From Gracilaria domingensis (Eukaryota; Rhodophyta; Florideophyceae; Gracilariales; Gracilariaceae), in assembly GCA_022539475.1 (NCBI GenBank), contig VCMS01000011.1, positions 62,001-126,000 of the forward strand: a stretch of DNA of 64,000 nt, read 5' to 3'. Of this stretch, positions 19,639 to 30,390 are shown piece after piece. The translations under genes and the position numbers were made by a program. How positions within the stretch are numbered: position 1 is the stretch's first letter; the number at the start of each line of letters is the position of its first letter. The notes beneath the pieces were generated by a model. The model saw only the letters and a list, made by a program, of their open reading frames with translations. It was not told where the DNA came from and ran no database searches.

Positions 19639-22600
19639 CTAAGCACCGAAATCTAAACTTCTTCGTGCGATATGTGGCTTTGGCATCATGGGTGGCCGCG
19701 AATTTCCATCTCTAGGCGACAGCGGTGGTCGAAGGCTGTGGGCCCGTGGCCTTTTCATAGCAGGCGATAGTCCCTTCGTACTAGGCGAAACCTGACGTTT
19801 GCTCTCAATATCCAGCTTTTGTGCAATCACTGCATGCTTCTTCTTTTCATGTTGCAACAACATCTCAGCACGATGAGCTCTGCGCTGCAGCTTGACAACC
19901 TTGACCAAGAGCTTCTCGTGTACTCTTTGCAAGTCATTCAACTCCGCCTGACTATCCTGCGACTCTGCTATCGATATCGTAATCGCTTCCTTTTCTTTCA
20001 CAAGATGTGCACATTTCTCACGAGTCTCTCTCAAATGCTTCTCTAAGTTCACCACTTCTGCTTCTTTCCTTTGAAGCTGCATTTCGTATTCTGAAGTTTT
20101 CTGTTCATGTATCTCAATGTCTTCCCGCAGGCGTTCAACATCATTGTGTTGACGAACAAATTCATCCAACTTGGTTCGCATATGTTCAAGCTGCGCCATA
20201 GTTTGCCCCTGCTGAATCTTCAGTTGCTCAATCACTCCATCACGTTCGACAATGATCTGCTCGCTATTGTGCAACTTCCGTCTCGTCACTTCCAATTCTC
20301 GCAAAGTGTGTTCTTTATCTGCTACGGCAGAAGCGGTTGCATTATTCCATTCCTCATTCCTTGAGTCCAAAACTGCTGAGAGGCGCTCTACTTCGTACTG
20401 GTTGACATTAGCAATTTCTTTGAGCGAAGGAATTATACTCGTAGTCAACCTTTGAATCTCAGCTAACCTTTCCGTGGCGAGATTTTCACACTGACTTAAA
20501 GACTTCTCAAGATCAACACACTTCGCTTCAGCACCATGTATTCTCTCTGAGAGGGCTGTTATTTCAGATTTGAGATGAGTCTCAACGTCCAGAAGACGAC
20601 TTACTTCTTGCTGATGATTCTGAGTTTCTTCTTGCAAAGACGCAATGCGAGTCGAGGTCAGAGTTTCAACTTCAGATAGATGTCTAGCGGAGGCGTCTTC
20701 AGAGTCTTGCAAGGCATGCTCAAGTTCTGATATCTTCACTTTCGCTTCTTGTAGCTCCTCTGCTCTAAAGGTTTGCTCCTCTGTAGAACGTGATTGTGAC
20801 GCAATCAAGGAAGCTTGCGCCTGAGAAAGTTCTGATTCTAGTGTTTGAATTGACTTATCTGCTGCTTCACAACTTTGCTTCGATCCTTGCAGGGCCACTT
20901 CCTTCTCATGCAAGCTACCCATGAGATCCTGGATTTCAGCTTGACGCTTGCTCAATATCTCCCGCTCCCGTTCTAACTCGTTTTCGAGTTCTCCCATTCG
21001 TTTTGCAACCAACTGATGTTCTTCAATCGCAGCCTTAAGTTTCCTTTCTGCATCGCAGAGTGCTGCTGTCCGCTGCGCCAATTCCCTTCTCAGATCATCT
21101 CTATCCGTAGCCAAGACGGCAGTTTGCGAGCGGAGTTTCTCTTCTAGGGAAGAAACTTCGGAACGCAGTTGATTTCCAGTAGCTTCAGCTTCCTCCGAAG
21201 CCTTTCGGAACTTCTTGGTGAACTCTTCTTGGAGACTAGCTCTCTGCTCCATCTTCTCTTGTTCGAGGGTGTCCCGCAGTGATGCCTTCTCTTCGTCAAA
21301 AAGAAGCGCACTGTTTCTGATATCCAACTCCAGGTTCGAGATCTTTTCCAGGAGCTCTGCTTGCTTGGTTGAAGAGTTCTCAATCTCTTCCTGCTTAAAT
21401 ACTAAACTCCGTTCCAGAGAGGAAATTGCGTCTTTTTGGGTGCTGCTCATAGCGCGCAGCTCGTTAAGGTCGGTCTCCAATTGATGCACGGACTCTCGAA
21501 GTGAATTGCTGAGCCCCGTCACTGAATCAAGCGACTCCGTTAGCTCGATAACCTTGGAGGCAGCTTGGTTACGTTCACAACGCGAAATCTCGAGTTTCTC
21601 TTGCAATTCTCGAGCATCCTCTTCAAGTGTACGCTTATCATCAGTCAATAACCGAAGGGAGCTTTGAAGCCCAAGAATCTCTTTTGAAGCCGTATCTCTT
21701 TGCAACGATTGTACGTTAAGGTCCTCTTCTCGGAGCTTTAGATTCTCCTCGCAAAGATTCAGAGCCTGTCTTAGAGCTTCCAACTGTGAGGATGATTCGG
21801 CTAACTCCACTTCCAACGAATTCCTGGATTCCGTACTATTCTTCAGATCCATCTTCAAGGCTTCCAGTTCTTGATTTACTTCGATAGAAGACATGGCTTG
21901 AGCTTGAAGGGAAGCCTTCTCTTCAGAAAGTGCAGAGGATAAAATTTGGATCCTATCGTTTCTCTCCCGTATTTGTTTCTCCAATTCATGATTGCTGTTT
22001 TCCAAGAATGATCTCTCGGCTAACAGTCCGTTTCGCTCTGTCTCCAAACTATCGCACTCACTGCGCAATTCGGTTTGAGATTGAGTCATGGCCTTCAAGG
22101 AACTACTAGCTTCAGACATGGCAATGAGAGTCTGCTCCAATTTCTCTGCAAGTTTAGTTTTCTCAGAACCTATTCTCTCGCAATGAAGTGAGGCATCCTT
22201 CAGCTTTTCAATGTGGTCCTGTTGCATCTCTTTCATTTGCTCTTCAAGAAGTTCTTTCTCTTTCAGACGCATAGAAAACTCACCAAGCTTCGTTTCAGTT
22301 GCATTGTTTATAGCGAGAAGATCTTCGCATTCTCCCTCCTTCATCCTGAGTTCTTCTGCCAAAGACGTCAGGGTAACTTCAGCTGCCTCTTCCTGACTTT
22401 GAAGGCGTTTCTCTGATTCCTCCGAAAAGAGTTTGTACGAAACAGCGAGCTTCTCAAGCTCATTCGCCTTCTTCGTAAGCGTTTGGATCGTTGAATTCTT
22501 CTCTTCTTCAGTTCTTCTTGCTGCGGCAACTGTGTTTTCCAAATCGTCGTTTTCGCCCTCCAAAGACGAAACCTTTTGCTTCAAACTGTCCTCACGTGAT

Positions 22601-25128
22601 TCAAGCTCTAGCAACTCCGACTGCAGATGAATTCTGTTTCGCAGGTGTTCTTCAATAGAAACAATCAAATTGTTTGCTAAGATCTGTAACTCCGAAACCG
22701 ATTTGCTGTCATCAATATCGATCAGTTGGATTTCTTCATTACCAATGTAAGATACACAAACCTGTTTCACTCTCTGGACAACTCTCTTAAGAAGAGTTGA
22801 AGAAGCATCCATCGCCGATTTGGCGCTTGATATTTCCAATCGCAACTCATCGACTTCCTTCTTATGAACGTTGGCTTGAATATGTACAACACGCTTACTG
22901 GTCTCGCTTGCTTCATCTAGCAGCTTATCAGATTCTCTGAGCTTTTCTGTCAGCTTCGCCCTTTGAATGGAAAGGTCTTTGTTCTCCTTTCGCAATTTCT
23001 CTTCGGTTGAACGCATAGAAACGAGAGCGGAGTCCTTGACAGAAATGGTGTTTTCGACCACTTCGAGTTTCTTCTTCGTGATCTCATGTTGCTCTACACC
23101 ATCTTCAATTTGTGCTTTCAAGGTACCAAGTTCAGCAATCAACTTCTCCTGACTTTCTTGGAATCCCTTAATCTCGAGCGACGCATTCTCTTTAATTTCA
23201 GATACGGACAACTGCATTTGTTCACGTTCCTTTTCGAAAGCAGCCGTGGCATAGGACAAGTTCTCTTGGTGATCCTGGAGTTGTAGCTTCAACGCCGAAA
23301 TGAGAGCGTCCTTTTCCGAGAGGGTATCGTCAAAACGTTTCAACTCTTCACTATGTTGGGACTCTTGAGATGTAACTCGTTTCTCGCATTCAATGAGCCC
23401 GTTTTTGGCCTCAACTAAAAGACTTTGCTTCTCAGCCAGGTCCATTTGTTGTCTTTCACAGTTGGCCCTGAGAACGTTTAGGTCACCGTGTAGTTTCTCG
23501 TTATCTGCTTGCAATCTACTCATAGCAGCCATGTTATGTTCCAATGCGGACTTCAACTGAATACACTCTTCTTCTTTCGGTCGTTTGCTCAACTGCTCCT
23601 CGGCCATTCGCAGCCTGGCGCTGATTTCTGCCTTCTCCACATGAGACAAGTTCAACTGAGATTCAAACTGCGATTTCATCGACACCATTTGGTCATGAGA
23701 CTGGGAAAGCTGCTGTTCCATGCTGTATGCAGACGACTCTTTCTCTCTTATCAAGGCAGCCTGTTGTTCTGATGTTTGCTTTGAGGCATCTAGGCGCTTT
23801 TCCGCTTTCGCAAGCTCGGTCTGAAGCCGTTCCAAAGCAGCACATTTGTTGTCTAGCTCGGATACCAAATGTTGATGCTGTTCCGGTTCAGGTCTCTGTT
23901 TGACCAGTGCCCGGGCTTCTTCGAGCTTGGACAACAGCCCATCTCGCTCAGTTCGGAAAGCTTGGCTGCTTTTCTCAAATTCGAGCTTCATGGAATTGGC
24001 CTGAGATTCAGCCTTTGTCAGAAGCTCCTTCGACTTTTCAATAGCTTCCTGTTGCTCTTCAATTTGTGTGGCTTGTTGTTGACCTTTGCGCCTCAGCGAC
24101 TCTGCCTCTTCGGAAATCTGGGACATGTCCTGGCACATCTTTTCTAGCGCAGCAGACGAGCTCTGGACTTGAACATCTTTCTCCTTGTTGAGTGCCACTT
24201 CCCGGTTGTGCTTCTCTTCAGCAGATTCAGCTCGGGCTCGCAAGTCAATGCAATCCTGCTGTACGACACGCAAGTCAGTGGTCCGTTTGAGCAGATCATT
24301 TTGAATAGATTCGTGGTCTTGAACAGAAGGACGGGCGTCAAGCTCGCTGGAGGTATGCTTGAGTTTGTCCTGCAATGCTTGTTGTTCCGCTTCGGCTCTG
24401 GAGAGATTCTGTTTGAGCTCGTCGAATAGACTGTCCTTCTCGGCAAACAATGCTTCAAAATGACGGGTTTCGTCGTTAGATTGTGCAACAGCGCTGGCGA
24501 GTTGTTTCTCATACTGGCTGAGCTGCAGTTCGCAGGCGGCTAGCTGTTGACGAGCGTCGGATAGAAGGGAATCCTTCTGTTTCAGCTGCACAGAATGGGA
24601 TTTTGCAATGTCGGTGGCGTCATCAGCCTGCTTGGAAAGATGCTCAAGTTGCTGAACTCTATGCTGCAAATCAGTTTGCAACGCTTGGAATTGTTGTTTG
24701 GACGGGCGCTTGTCAAGATTGGATCGAAGTAGAGCGTTGGATTGCCTGAGTTCATTGAGCTGGGCATGGTGCTGGCGTTTGAGAGCGGCATTGAATTTTT
24801 CGCTTTGGGCACGTTGTTGATCGCGCTCAAGTTGAGCAGCAGTGAGTCTGGCTCGGAGCGCTTCTATGTCGCCCTCGGAGCTGAGTAGGAGCGTTTCTAG
24901 CTCGGTCTCTTTGCGAGCGGCCTTCTCCAGACGACGCTTGTGCTTCGCGAGATCAGCACGGAGCCTGTCGACGGTGTGGGCAAGCCGGTTGGTGTCACTC
25001 TGTGGGGGAGGCATGGCGTGGGTGGGGCGGGAGCGGCGGCGGAGACTTGGGGCCTGCGAAAGGAAACAGGAGTGTTCCGGATGGATGTACAGACTACAAA
25101 GGAAGACGGGTGGTTTACTGGTGCGCAA
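19639..25128 (-). CDS. giant coiled-coil protein with basic, SP-rich C-terminus
   Basis: The frame gives 1829 aa; Met39 (25014), opening MPPPQSDTNRLAHTVDRL, is the better start (1791 aa), because the preceding 38 residues look like translated leader. From about residue 45 to 1770 it is almost unbroken Glu/Gln/Lys/Leu/Ser heptad sequence with few prolines, so a rod of coiled coil. The tail (last about 60 residues: QVSPSTKGLSPAMKRPRAHS, then LRPPLSPRDG) has several Ser-Pro sites in a basic context, which looks like a CDK-regulated nuclear or microtubule/DNA-contact tail. No ATPase, motor, GRIP or membrane motif, so not an SMC, kinesin or classical golgin. Family not recognised; structural role inferred. 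Confidence 0.88.
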   Translation of the reverse strand: MRTSKPPVFLCSLYIHPEHSCFLSQAPSLRRRSRPTHAMPPPQSDTNRLAHTVDRLRADLAKHKRRLEKAARKETELETLLLSSEGDIEALRARLTAAQLERDQQRAQSEKFNAALKRQHHAQLNELRQSNALLRSNLDKRPSKQQFQALQTDLQHRVQQLEHLSKQADDATDIAKSHSVQLKQKDSLLSDARQQLAACELQLSQYEKQLASAVAQSNDETRHFEALFAEKDSLFDELKQNLSRAEAEQQALQDKLKHTSSELDARPSVQDHESIQNDLLKRTTDLRVVQQDCIDLRARAESAEEKHNREVALNKEKDVQVQSSSAALEKMCQDMSQISEEAESLRRKGQQQATQIEEQQEAIEKSKELLTKAESQANSMKLEFEKSSQAFRTERDGLLSKLEEARALVKQRPEPEQHQHLVSELDNKCAALERLQTELAKAEKRLDASKQTSEQQAALIREKESSAYSMEQQLSQSHDQMVSMKSQFESQLNLSHVEKAEISARLRMAEEQLSKRPKEEECIQLKSALEHNMAAMSRLQADNEKLHGDLNVLRANCERQQMDLAEKQSLLVEAKNGLIECEKRVTSQESQHSEELKRFDDTLSEKDALISALKLQLQDHQENLSYATAAFEKEREQMQLSVSEIKENASLEIKGFQESQEKLIAELGTLKAQIEDGVEQHEITKKKLEVVENTISVKDSALVSMRSTEEKLRKENKDLSIQRAKLTEKLRESDKLLDEASETSKRVVHIQANVHKKEVDELRLEISSAKSAMDASSTLLKRVVQRVKQVCVSYIGNEEIQLIDIDDSKSVSELQILANNLIVSIEEHLRNRIHLQSELLELESREDSLKQKVSSLEGENDDLENTVAAARRTEEEKNSTIQTLTKKANELEKLAVSYKLFSEESEKRLQSQEEAAEVTLTSLAEELRMKEGECEDLLAINNATETKLGEFSMRLKEKELLEEQMKEMQQDHIEKLKDASLHCERIGSEKTKLAEKLEQTLIAMSEASSSLKAMTQSQTELRSECDSLETERNGLLAERSFLENSNHELEKQIRERNDRIQILSSALSEEKASLQAQAMSSIEVNQELEALKMDLKNSTESRNSLEVELAESSSQLEALRQALNLCEENLKLREEDLNVQSLQRDTASKEILGLQSSLRLLTDDKRTLEEDARELQEKLEISRCERNQAASKVIELTESLDSVTGLSNSLRESVHQLETDLNELRAMSSTQKDAISSLERSLVFKQEEIENSSTKQAELLEKISNLELDIRNSALLFDEEKASLRDTLEQEKMEQRASLQEEFTKKFRKASEEAEATGNQLRSEVSSLEEKLRSQTAVLATDRDDLRRELAQRTAALCDAERKLKAAIEEHQLVAKRMGELENELEREREILSKRQAEIQDLMGSLHEKEVALQGSKQSCEAADKSIQTLESELSQAQASLIASQSRSTEEQTFRAEELQEAKVKISELEHALQDSEDASARHLSEVETLTSTRIASLQEETQNHQQEVSRLLDVETHLKSEITALSERIHGAEAKCVDLEKSLSQCENLATERLAEIQRLTTSIIPSLKEIANVNQYEVERLSAVLDSRNEEWNNATASAVADKEHTLRELEVTRRKLHNSEQIIVERDGVIEQLKIQQGQTMAQLEHMRTKLDEFVRQHNDVERLREDIEIHEQKTSEYEMQLQRKEAEVVNLEKHLRETREKCAHLVKEKEAITISIAESQDSQAELNDLQRVHEKLLVKVVKLQRRAHRAEMLLQHEKKKHAVIAQKLDIESKRQVSPSTKGLSPAMKRPRAHSLRPPLSPRDGNSRPPMMPKPHIARRSLDFGA

Positions 25129-25250
25129 GTGCGCATGATCTGCGTTAGTAATTCAAACCGAAATTCAAAAAGCGGCGTGTTTGAAATTTTGAACGGCGAC
25201 AGCGACAAACAGCCGCCGAACAAACTGCTGACAAAGCTGTCAAGCGGCAA

Positions 25251-25276
25251 GTCCACAGTCCACAGTCCACAGTCCA
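25251..25276. repeat. 7-bp tandem repeat GTCCACA
   Basis: GTCCACA is repeated three times and followed by GTCCAC, in the short interval between two minus-strand genes. Likely polymorphic. Confidence 0.85.
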
Positions 25277-25397
25277 CGCGGGAGTACGCGCAGCGCAACA
25301 ACAAACCAAAGCGAAGCATTGTGTACTCATCATCGTCAAACCATCTCGAGCTCGTCGCAGCCGACGTGCGACGCGGTAAGCACCATGGCGTTATTCA

Positions 25398-26087
25398 CTA
25401 CGTCAAAGAATGCGGCTCGCGCAGCAGCGGTACTTGCGCGGTGCAAATCAGCGCGCTCCGCTGTCGTTCGGCCGCTACACCAGCGCCCAATACCGCCTCC
25501 GCCGCGTCCGAGACAACGCTCGCTTCCATCACTGCGGCGTTCAAAACATCCGTCAACAACGTGGCCACCCCCGCCAAAGAAAACAAGCCCTGCTCCCTGG
25601 CGCGCGATTCAAACTGGGCAGCCACTTGACAAAACGTGTGCAGACAACGCATCAAGGCCTCGTTCGACCCCGGAAGCACGACGGCGCGGCGCGAGTCGCG
25701 CACCACATCAGCCACGGGTCGCACGCGCATGCGCGACAGCCGCGAGCACAGCGCGCTCAACGCGGGGCGCGCGGCATGAACCAGCTGATGCTGCGCGCGC
25801 GTTGCGGCAGCGTGGCTGACGATAACGGAGAGCCGAGCCTGCGTTTGTTGTAGCTTCTCCAGCTGAGCGCCCAGAGACGTGAGATCGGCGCACGCCTGGC
25901 GTTCCTGCTGCGCCATCTCGTGGAGCGCCAGCGAGTTGAGGAGGCGCCACTGCCACTCCCTCGTCGCCATGACGCGCATCCAGTGCGCATCGCCCTCCCT
26001 GAAGCGCGCGTCGTCGTCGCAGCCGCCGCCGCCGGTCTTCGCGGCCGGCGGCGCGGCCCCTTTCGCGCGCGAAGAAGTGGACGCCAT
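25398..26087 (-). CDS. small coiled-coil protein, unknown
   Basis: The frame runs on to 26513, but everything before Met at 26087 (CGCCATGG on the plus strand) is Cys/Arg-rich translated GC-rich promoter. From that Met it is 229 aa: a low-complexity start (MASTSSRAKG, GGGG, DDD), then a helical, heptad-like core from about residue 35 (WQWRLLNSLALHEMAQQERQ, GAQLEKLQQTQARLS) and a second helical part near 150-200. No membrane segment. The region is so GC-rich that frames are open on both strands, so strand choice rests on the amphipathic helix pattern. It would fit a small subunit of a larger complex; I do not recognise it. Confidence 0.5.
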   Translation of the reverse strand: MASTSSRAKGAAPPAAKTGGGGCDDDARFREGDAHWMRVMATREWQWRLLNSLALHEMAQQERQACADLTSLGAQLEKLQQTQARLSVIVSHAAATRAQHQLVHAARPALSALCSRLSRMRVRPVADVVRDSRRAVVLPGSNEALMRCLHTFCQVAAQFESRAREQGLFSLAGVATLLTDVLNAAVMEASVVSDAAEAVLGAGVAAERQRSALICTAQVPLLREPHSLT

Positions 26088-26449
26088 GGCGTCGCAGCCA
26101 GCGCAGCCCACACCGTCGCGCCCGGGGCGACGATGTCGAGACGCAAATTCGAGAATTCGAACGCAGCGCCAAGCAGCCACGCGCGCGCACGCGTCACTGC
26201 GCGCAAGCACACACGCAAACGTGTCCACGACGGGCAGGCGCACACCCAACCAGCCGCGGCCACGTGCGCGGCAGCGGCACGTCGCGACGCGGCACGTCGT
26301 GCTCGCACACGCTGCGCAGTTTGTCAAACAAAACGCGCAGTTTGGCGCGGCCCCCGCCTGCGGCGCGCACGCGACGCGCGTGCCACCGCGGCGCGCCGCG
26401 ACCCACCACGCGTGTGACGCGCCGTCGTTTAGCCCCACCCCTTCATTGC

Positions 26450-26700
26450 GCGTTCGGGTGCGCACCGCCCCCGACCCCCTCCGCCCCCCCCCCACTGCGC
26501 GCCACGCCGCCATTGCTCTCCATCCATCCCCATCCCCCCTTTCCTCAACCCCCCTTCCCCAAACGTATCCCCCTCCCTAACCACATCCCCCTCCCCAACC
26601 GCCTCCCCTCCCCCCCCCCAACCGCATCCCCCTCCCCAACCGCATTCCCACCCCCCCCCCCCCCCCCCCCCAACTCCCACCCGCAACAACCGTCGGCTTC
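26450..26700. repeat. C-tract minisatellite in a divergent promoter
   Basis: Repeats of an ATCCCCCTCCCCAACCGC-like unit, ending in a run of 21 C at 26651-26671, lie just before the RCHY1-like start codon and in the shared interval with the minus gene starting at 26087. The complementary strand is G-run rich. Confidence 0.8.
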
Positions 26701-26709
26701 CTCCACCCC

Positions 26710-28368
26710 ATGTCGTCCCATCCCGACTTTTTGCACGGCCCTGAGGGCTGTCTCTCGCAGCGAGAAGCCACCTCAAGCCTGTCCGAACTTCTCTCACAGC
26801 TGCGTGTCGCCTTCGATGTCGCTAGACGCGCCGGCTTATGTCGCGTCGCTGCCTCCGCCTTCGCCTCCGCCCACTTCACGCAGCCCTTCTCTCCCGCCGC
26901 CGCCCGCTTTGGAATGCGACCTCATCCGTCCGATCGACCCACTCGCCACGCCTCCCAGCTGTGTTCCTGTGCTTCCTCCTTCTCCCTCCCCGCTGCTGCA
27001 CACTCGTCTGCCGCGAAGTGCACCCCGCAGCACTCCTCCACGCATGACTGTGCCTCGTGTGCTCAACAACAGGCTGCTCATTCTGACCGCCCTCAGCAGT
27101 CGTCATCGCCTGCGTGTCGCCAGTGCAAGCACCACCGACTGCTCAATCGCTACAAGCGCTCCAAGCAGCTCGAACTGCAGAATAACGTGCGTCGTCTGTT
27201 CGAGGAACAGTACAAGCCCTTCGATTGCAACGGAAAACTTATCGATGCGGCCTATGACGATTCACCCCAACTGGCCACCTCATCGCCCACACGCACATCA
27301 TGCACACCCTCGCATTCGTCTTCAATGTGCTCTTCATCATCGGCCTCCTCCCCTTCCTCTTCCGGACCGCCCTCTTCCTCCATCGCTTCCTCCGAATCCG
27401 CCCCCTTGCAACCATCGCCGCCACACACTTCCCCACCACCACTGTACGGCTGCAAGCACTACACCAGACGGTGCAAACTCAAGGCGCCATGTTGCGGCAT
27501 CTTCGTGCCTTGTCGCTTTTGCCACGATGAAGCAGTCGGTGATGATCACCAAATGGATCGTTTTGTCGTTGATACCATTCTGTGCACCGTTTGCATGACT
27601 GAACAACCCATTTCGCCCGAGTGTGCCAATTGCTCCACCCGTTTTGCCCGCTATTATTGTCCGAAGTGTCGCTTTTTTGACAACAATCCAGGCAAGCACA
27701 TCTATCACTGCGATCGCTGTCATGTCTGTCGCTTGGGCAAAGGGTTAGGCATCGATATATATCATTGTGACAAGTGTGACGCTTGCGTTGCCATCGACTC
27801 TAAGAACAACCATCGTTGCCGCAATCGCGCCCTACATGCCAATTGCCCTATTTGTCATGCCTACCTTTTCACCTCAGTGGAGCCCGTCGTATTTATGAAG
27901 TGTGGTCATGCCATGCACAAGCAGTGCTTTGAGCAATATACCGTCACAAATTATCAATGCCCCATCTGTATGCGCTCCTTAACCGACACGAAGCAGCATT
28001 TTGAAAACATCGAGAGGATCATGGAATCTCAGGTCATGCCTCCAGAATACGCTTGCAAACGCTCTCACATCGTATGCAACGATTGTCAGGCGAAGAGTGT
28101 CGTTCCGTTCCACTTCGTCTATCACAAATGCGCCGTTATAGAATGTGGTAGCTACAACACTTTCGTCATTAAGGTAGTAGATGAACCACGACAACAATCC
28201 AGTTCTGGTTCGTCATTAGCCACGCCGCCGGAAAACAGCTCAACACCAGGACCGTCGGGGCAACCCCACTCTTCTTCCTCTCAATCTACGGTGATTGCAC
28301 CCACACCCGCTCCAACCGCAGTGGAAGATGCAGCTGTAACTTCCAACGCCTGGCAGTTCATCATGTGA
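26710..28368 (+). CDS. RCHY1: CHY zinc-finger RING E3 ubiquitin ligase, RCHY1/PIRH2 type
   Basis: 552 aa, longer than animal RCHY1 (261 aa) because of an N-terminal extension and a Ser/Pro insert (about 195-245). The CHY finger starts near residue 247 (GCKHYTRRCKLKAPCCGIFVPCRFCHDE), then CTCHY (YYCPKCRFFDNNPGKHIYHCDRC pattern, HVCRLGKGLGIDIYHCDKC), then a RING-H2 (CPICHAYLFTS...CGHAMHKQCFEQY...YQCPICMRSL) and the C-terminal zinc ribbon (CNDCQAKS...HKCAVIECGSYNT). An extra CRQCKHHRLLNRYKRSKQ element sits near 138. The family transfers ubiquitin (animals: p53; plants: stress and iron-linked substrates). Ends in a low-complexity Ser/Pro tail. Substrate here unknown. Confidence 0.93.
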   Translation: MSSHPDFLHGPEGCLSQREATSSLSELLSQLRVAFDVARRAGLCRVAASAFASAHFTQPFSPAAARFGMRPHPSDRPTRHASQLCSCASSFSLPAAAHSSAAKCTPQHSSTHDCASCAQQQAAHSDRPQQSSSPACRQCKHHRLLNRYKRSKQLELQNNVRRLFEEQYKPFDCNGKLIDAAYDDSPQLATSSPTRTSCTPSHSSSMCSSSSASSPSSSGPPSSSIASSESAPLQPSPPHTSPPPLYGCKHYTRRCKLKAPCCGIFVPCRFCHDEAVGDDHQMDRFVVDTILCTVCMTEQPISPECANCSTRFARYYCPKCRFFDNNPGKHIYHCDRCHVCRLGKGLGIDIYHCDKCDACVAIDSKNNHRCRNRALHANCPICHAYLFTSVEPVVFMKCGHAMHKQCFEQYTVTNYQCPICMRSLTDTKQHFENIERIMESQVMPPEYACKRSHIVCNDCQAKSVVPFHFVYHKCAVIECGSYNTFVIKVVDEPRQQSSSGSSLATPPENSSTPGPSGQPHSSSSQSTVIAPTPAPTAVEDAAVTSNAWQFIM

Positions 28369-30026
28369 CATTCCATTTATCACGTGCAAGTCTGTGATCT
28401 TCCTTCCCACGCGGCACGTATTCCGCATAATCGTGGTCTCTCGCCGCATATGCCGAAGACATTGTTCATTTCATTACAACTAATTTTTGTTTACCACCTC
28501 GTTTTTGGGGACAACCTTATTAGGGGTATCCTTATTTCCTTATATCGTTATATCCCACGGCCAGCTGCTCCCGCTCTTGCTCTGCCGCCCGACTTGTCAT
28601 GTGTTTCTTGTAGAGTAGTGTCAAAGCGCCACTTCTTGTCATATGTTCATTGTCTACATCCTATTGCTGTTGCGGATGACCAGAATGAGAGGTAACGCTA
28701 CCCACGAATCATGTGGTATCTGTCGCGGTGATAGCCCTACCCTCATTGGCGCCAACGACGAACACCGCTCCATGGCTAATGCACATTCGAGACAGTGGAA
28801 CTTCGTTTCCAAGCCGTTCGAGCACACATTGTGAATGGACGCGAACACAACTTGAACAAACATACATTCACCTTGGGGAAGAGGGAGCGGAGGGGGTGGG
28901 CGGGTCGCAAGGGTACGAGCTGCTAAATGCGAAGAAAAACCTTCGCGGGCGTGACGAAAAACAGCAGTATCATTCTGGAACACTTAAAAGCGCTTTGCTG
29001 TTAAAAACATATTGACGTGGAATGATTCGTTTAATAACTCACGATGTTTGTATGGTCCACTAGATTCTCGCGTATGGCAGTCACTACCGCGTAAGGAGTT
29101 GGGAAACTTCTGAGGTACCATCGTGGTTCAGGTGAATGGGCAGGGATGGTTGTCGCGGTCATTGGCAATGAGCGCTTTTTTGATAATCTTCACGAGAGCC
29201 GCCATCATAATATACCTGTTGCTTACCATGCGCCGCGTTGTACCTTTTCGATTCCGCCTGTGAGTTTTAAATAACACCTTCGGTTTGATGCCTTTGGGTG
29301 TATATTGTGTCACTCATTTGTTGGTTGTGCAAAGACTCGATACTTCCGTGAGTGAAGCATTGTAGTGAGTGTAGGAGACTCTCCATTGGAGAGAGAGCGA
29401 AGACCCTCCTCTGCCTCTCATATGCTGTGAGATATGTCTGGCTGGAACAGGTCTTTCCAACACAGTGGTTTTTGCCAAACAGCGATTTTCGTTCAGCCCC
29501 AAACGGTGGACCGCTCTCGGGCCCTGTCCCTCACCGTGGCTCGCGGCAACTCGTCTTCAGATATGTTCCTTCCTGTCTGAGACTCATACACCAAGTTTGG
29601 TCTCTTCCCACGAGAAAAAGTCAGACGATGCGACTCAATAGCCGCTGTAATATAGCTATGAAACAACTGATGACAACACGTTTTTGAATTGGTCTCATTC
29701 GTGATAGACAAATGTACGAATTGGACAGCGTTGGGCAATGCTGCGGATAAGAACACCCGTTGAGTTTGTCTGTCATGCTGTAGAACAGCCGGCAGTATGT
29801 CGAAGCAAATTCTTTCTACAAACGTATTGCGTTCTCGTGACTTTGATCGGTACTGAGCACTTCCCTTCACAGTATGTGGAGTCCCAAACAGTAGAACGAC
29901 TTGCTTTCCTCAAGATGCTCTGACGGTGACACGTGATCGGCTCATGTACGACGGAACGAGTTCCGCTTCGTTTCTTGGTTAAGAAGCTCTCATGACTCGA
30001 CTCATGCTAAAGGCTTTAGCTTATGT
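28369..30026. other. gene-poor stretch
   Basis: 3' flank of the RCHY1-like gene and then no supported gene. Frames up to 125 codons (29493-29870, minus) have no motif. Confidence 0.5.
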
Positions 30027-30390
30027 GTGGGCTGCATTACGAGCAAGCCTGGAGGACCAGGAACTACTGGAAAACATTTGAAGAGTCATAAGATTGTCCT
30101 TCCGTGCACCGTTGACAATTTTGACAGGTGCAGTAGAGTCCGACATTTAGATAGTCGCGATACACCCTTTGGTACCTCTGTGTTTAAGAAGAAGGTAGTT
30201 TGTGATTGCCATCCTGGGGCTCTTAACGATGTCGCTCACTACATGTTGAGATGTCCCAAAAGGACGCTGTCTAGACGGCCCACCCTTCCAACTTTTTGCG
30301 AACGCTCGGCCCTTGTTGTCTCAGATATAATTTCAAAGTGACCAGAGAAGGTATTGGACTTTTTAGTTGAGAACGTTTGCTTCCACAAAA
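30027..30390 (+). mobile_element. decayed LINE fragment, copy C
   Basis: Encodes VVCDCHPGALNDVAHYMLRC then PKRTLSRRPTL, homologous to the Cys/His knuckle of copy B at 6778-7134 (spacing C-x-C, then DxxH, then RCP and SRR conserved). An in-frame TGA at 30339-30341 interrupts it, but the same frame continues as PEKVLDFLVENVCF, matching SQKFLTFLKRENLP of copy B. So this is a dead, diverged copy of the same family. Confidence 0.75.

Noticed and set aside
25879-26580. 233-codon plus frame opposite the small coiled-coil gene
   Set aside because: Low-complexity Ala/Arg/Pro/His composition; the minus frame has the amphipathic helix pattern and a better start context.
26264-27598. 444-codon plus frame, Pro/Arg-rich
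   Set aside because: Open because of the C-runs and GC-rich promoter; it overlaps the RCHY1-like gene in another frame and has no domain.
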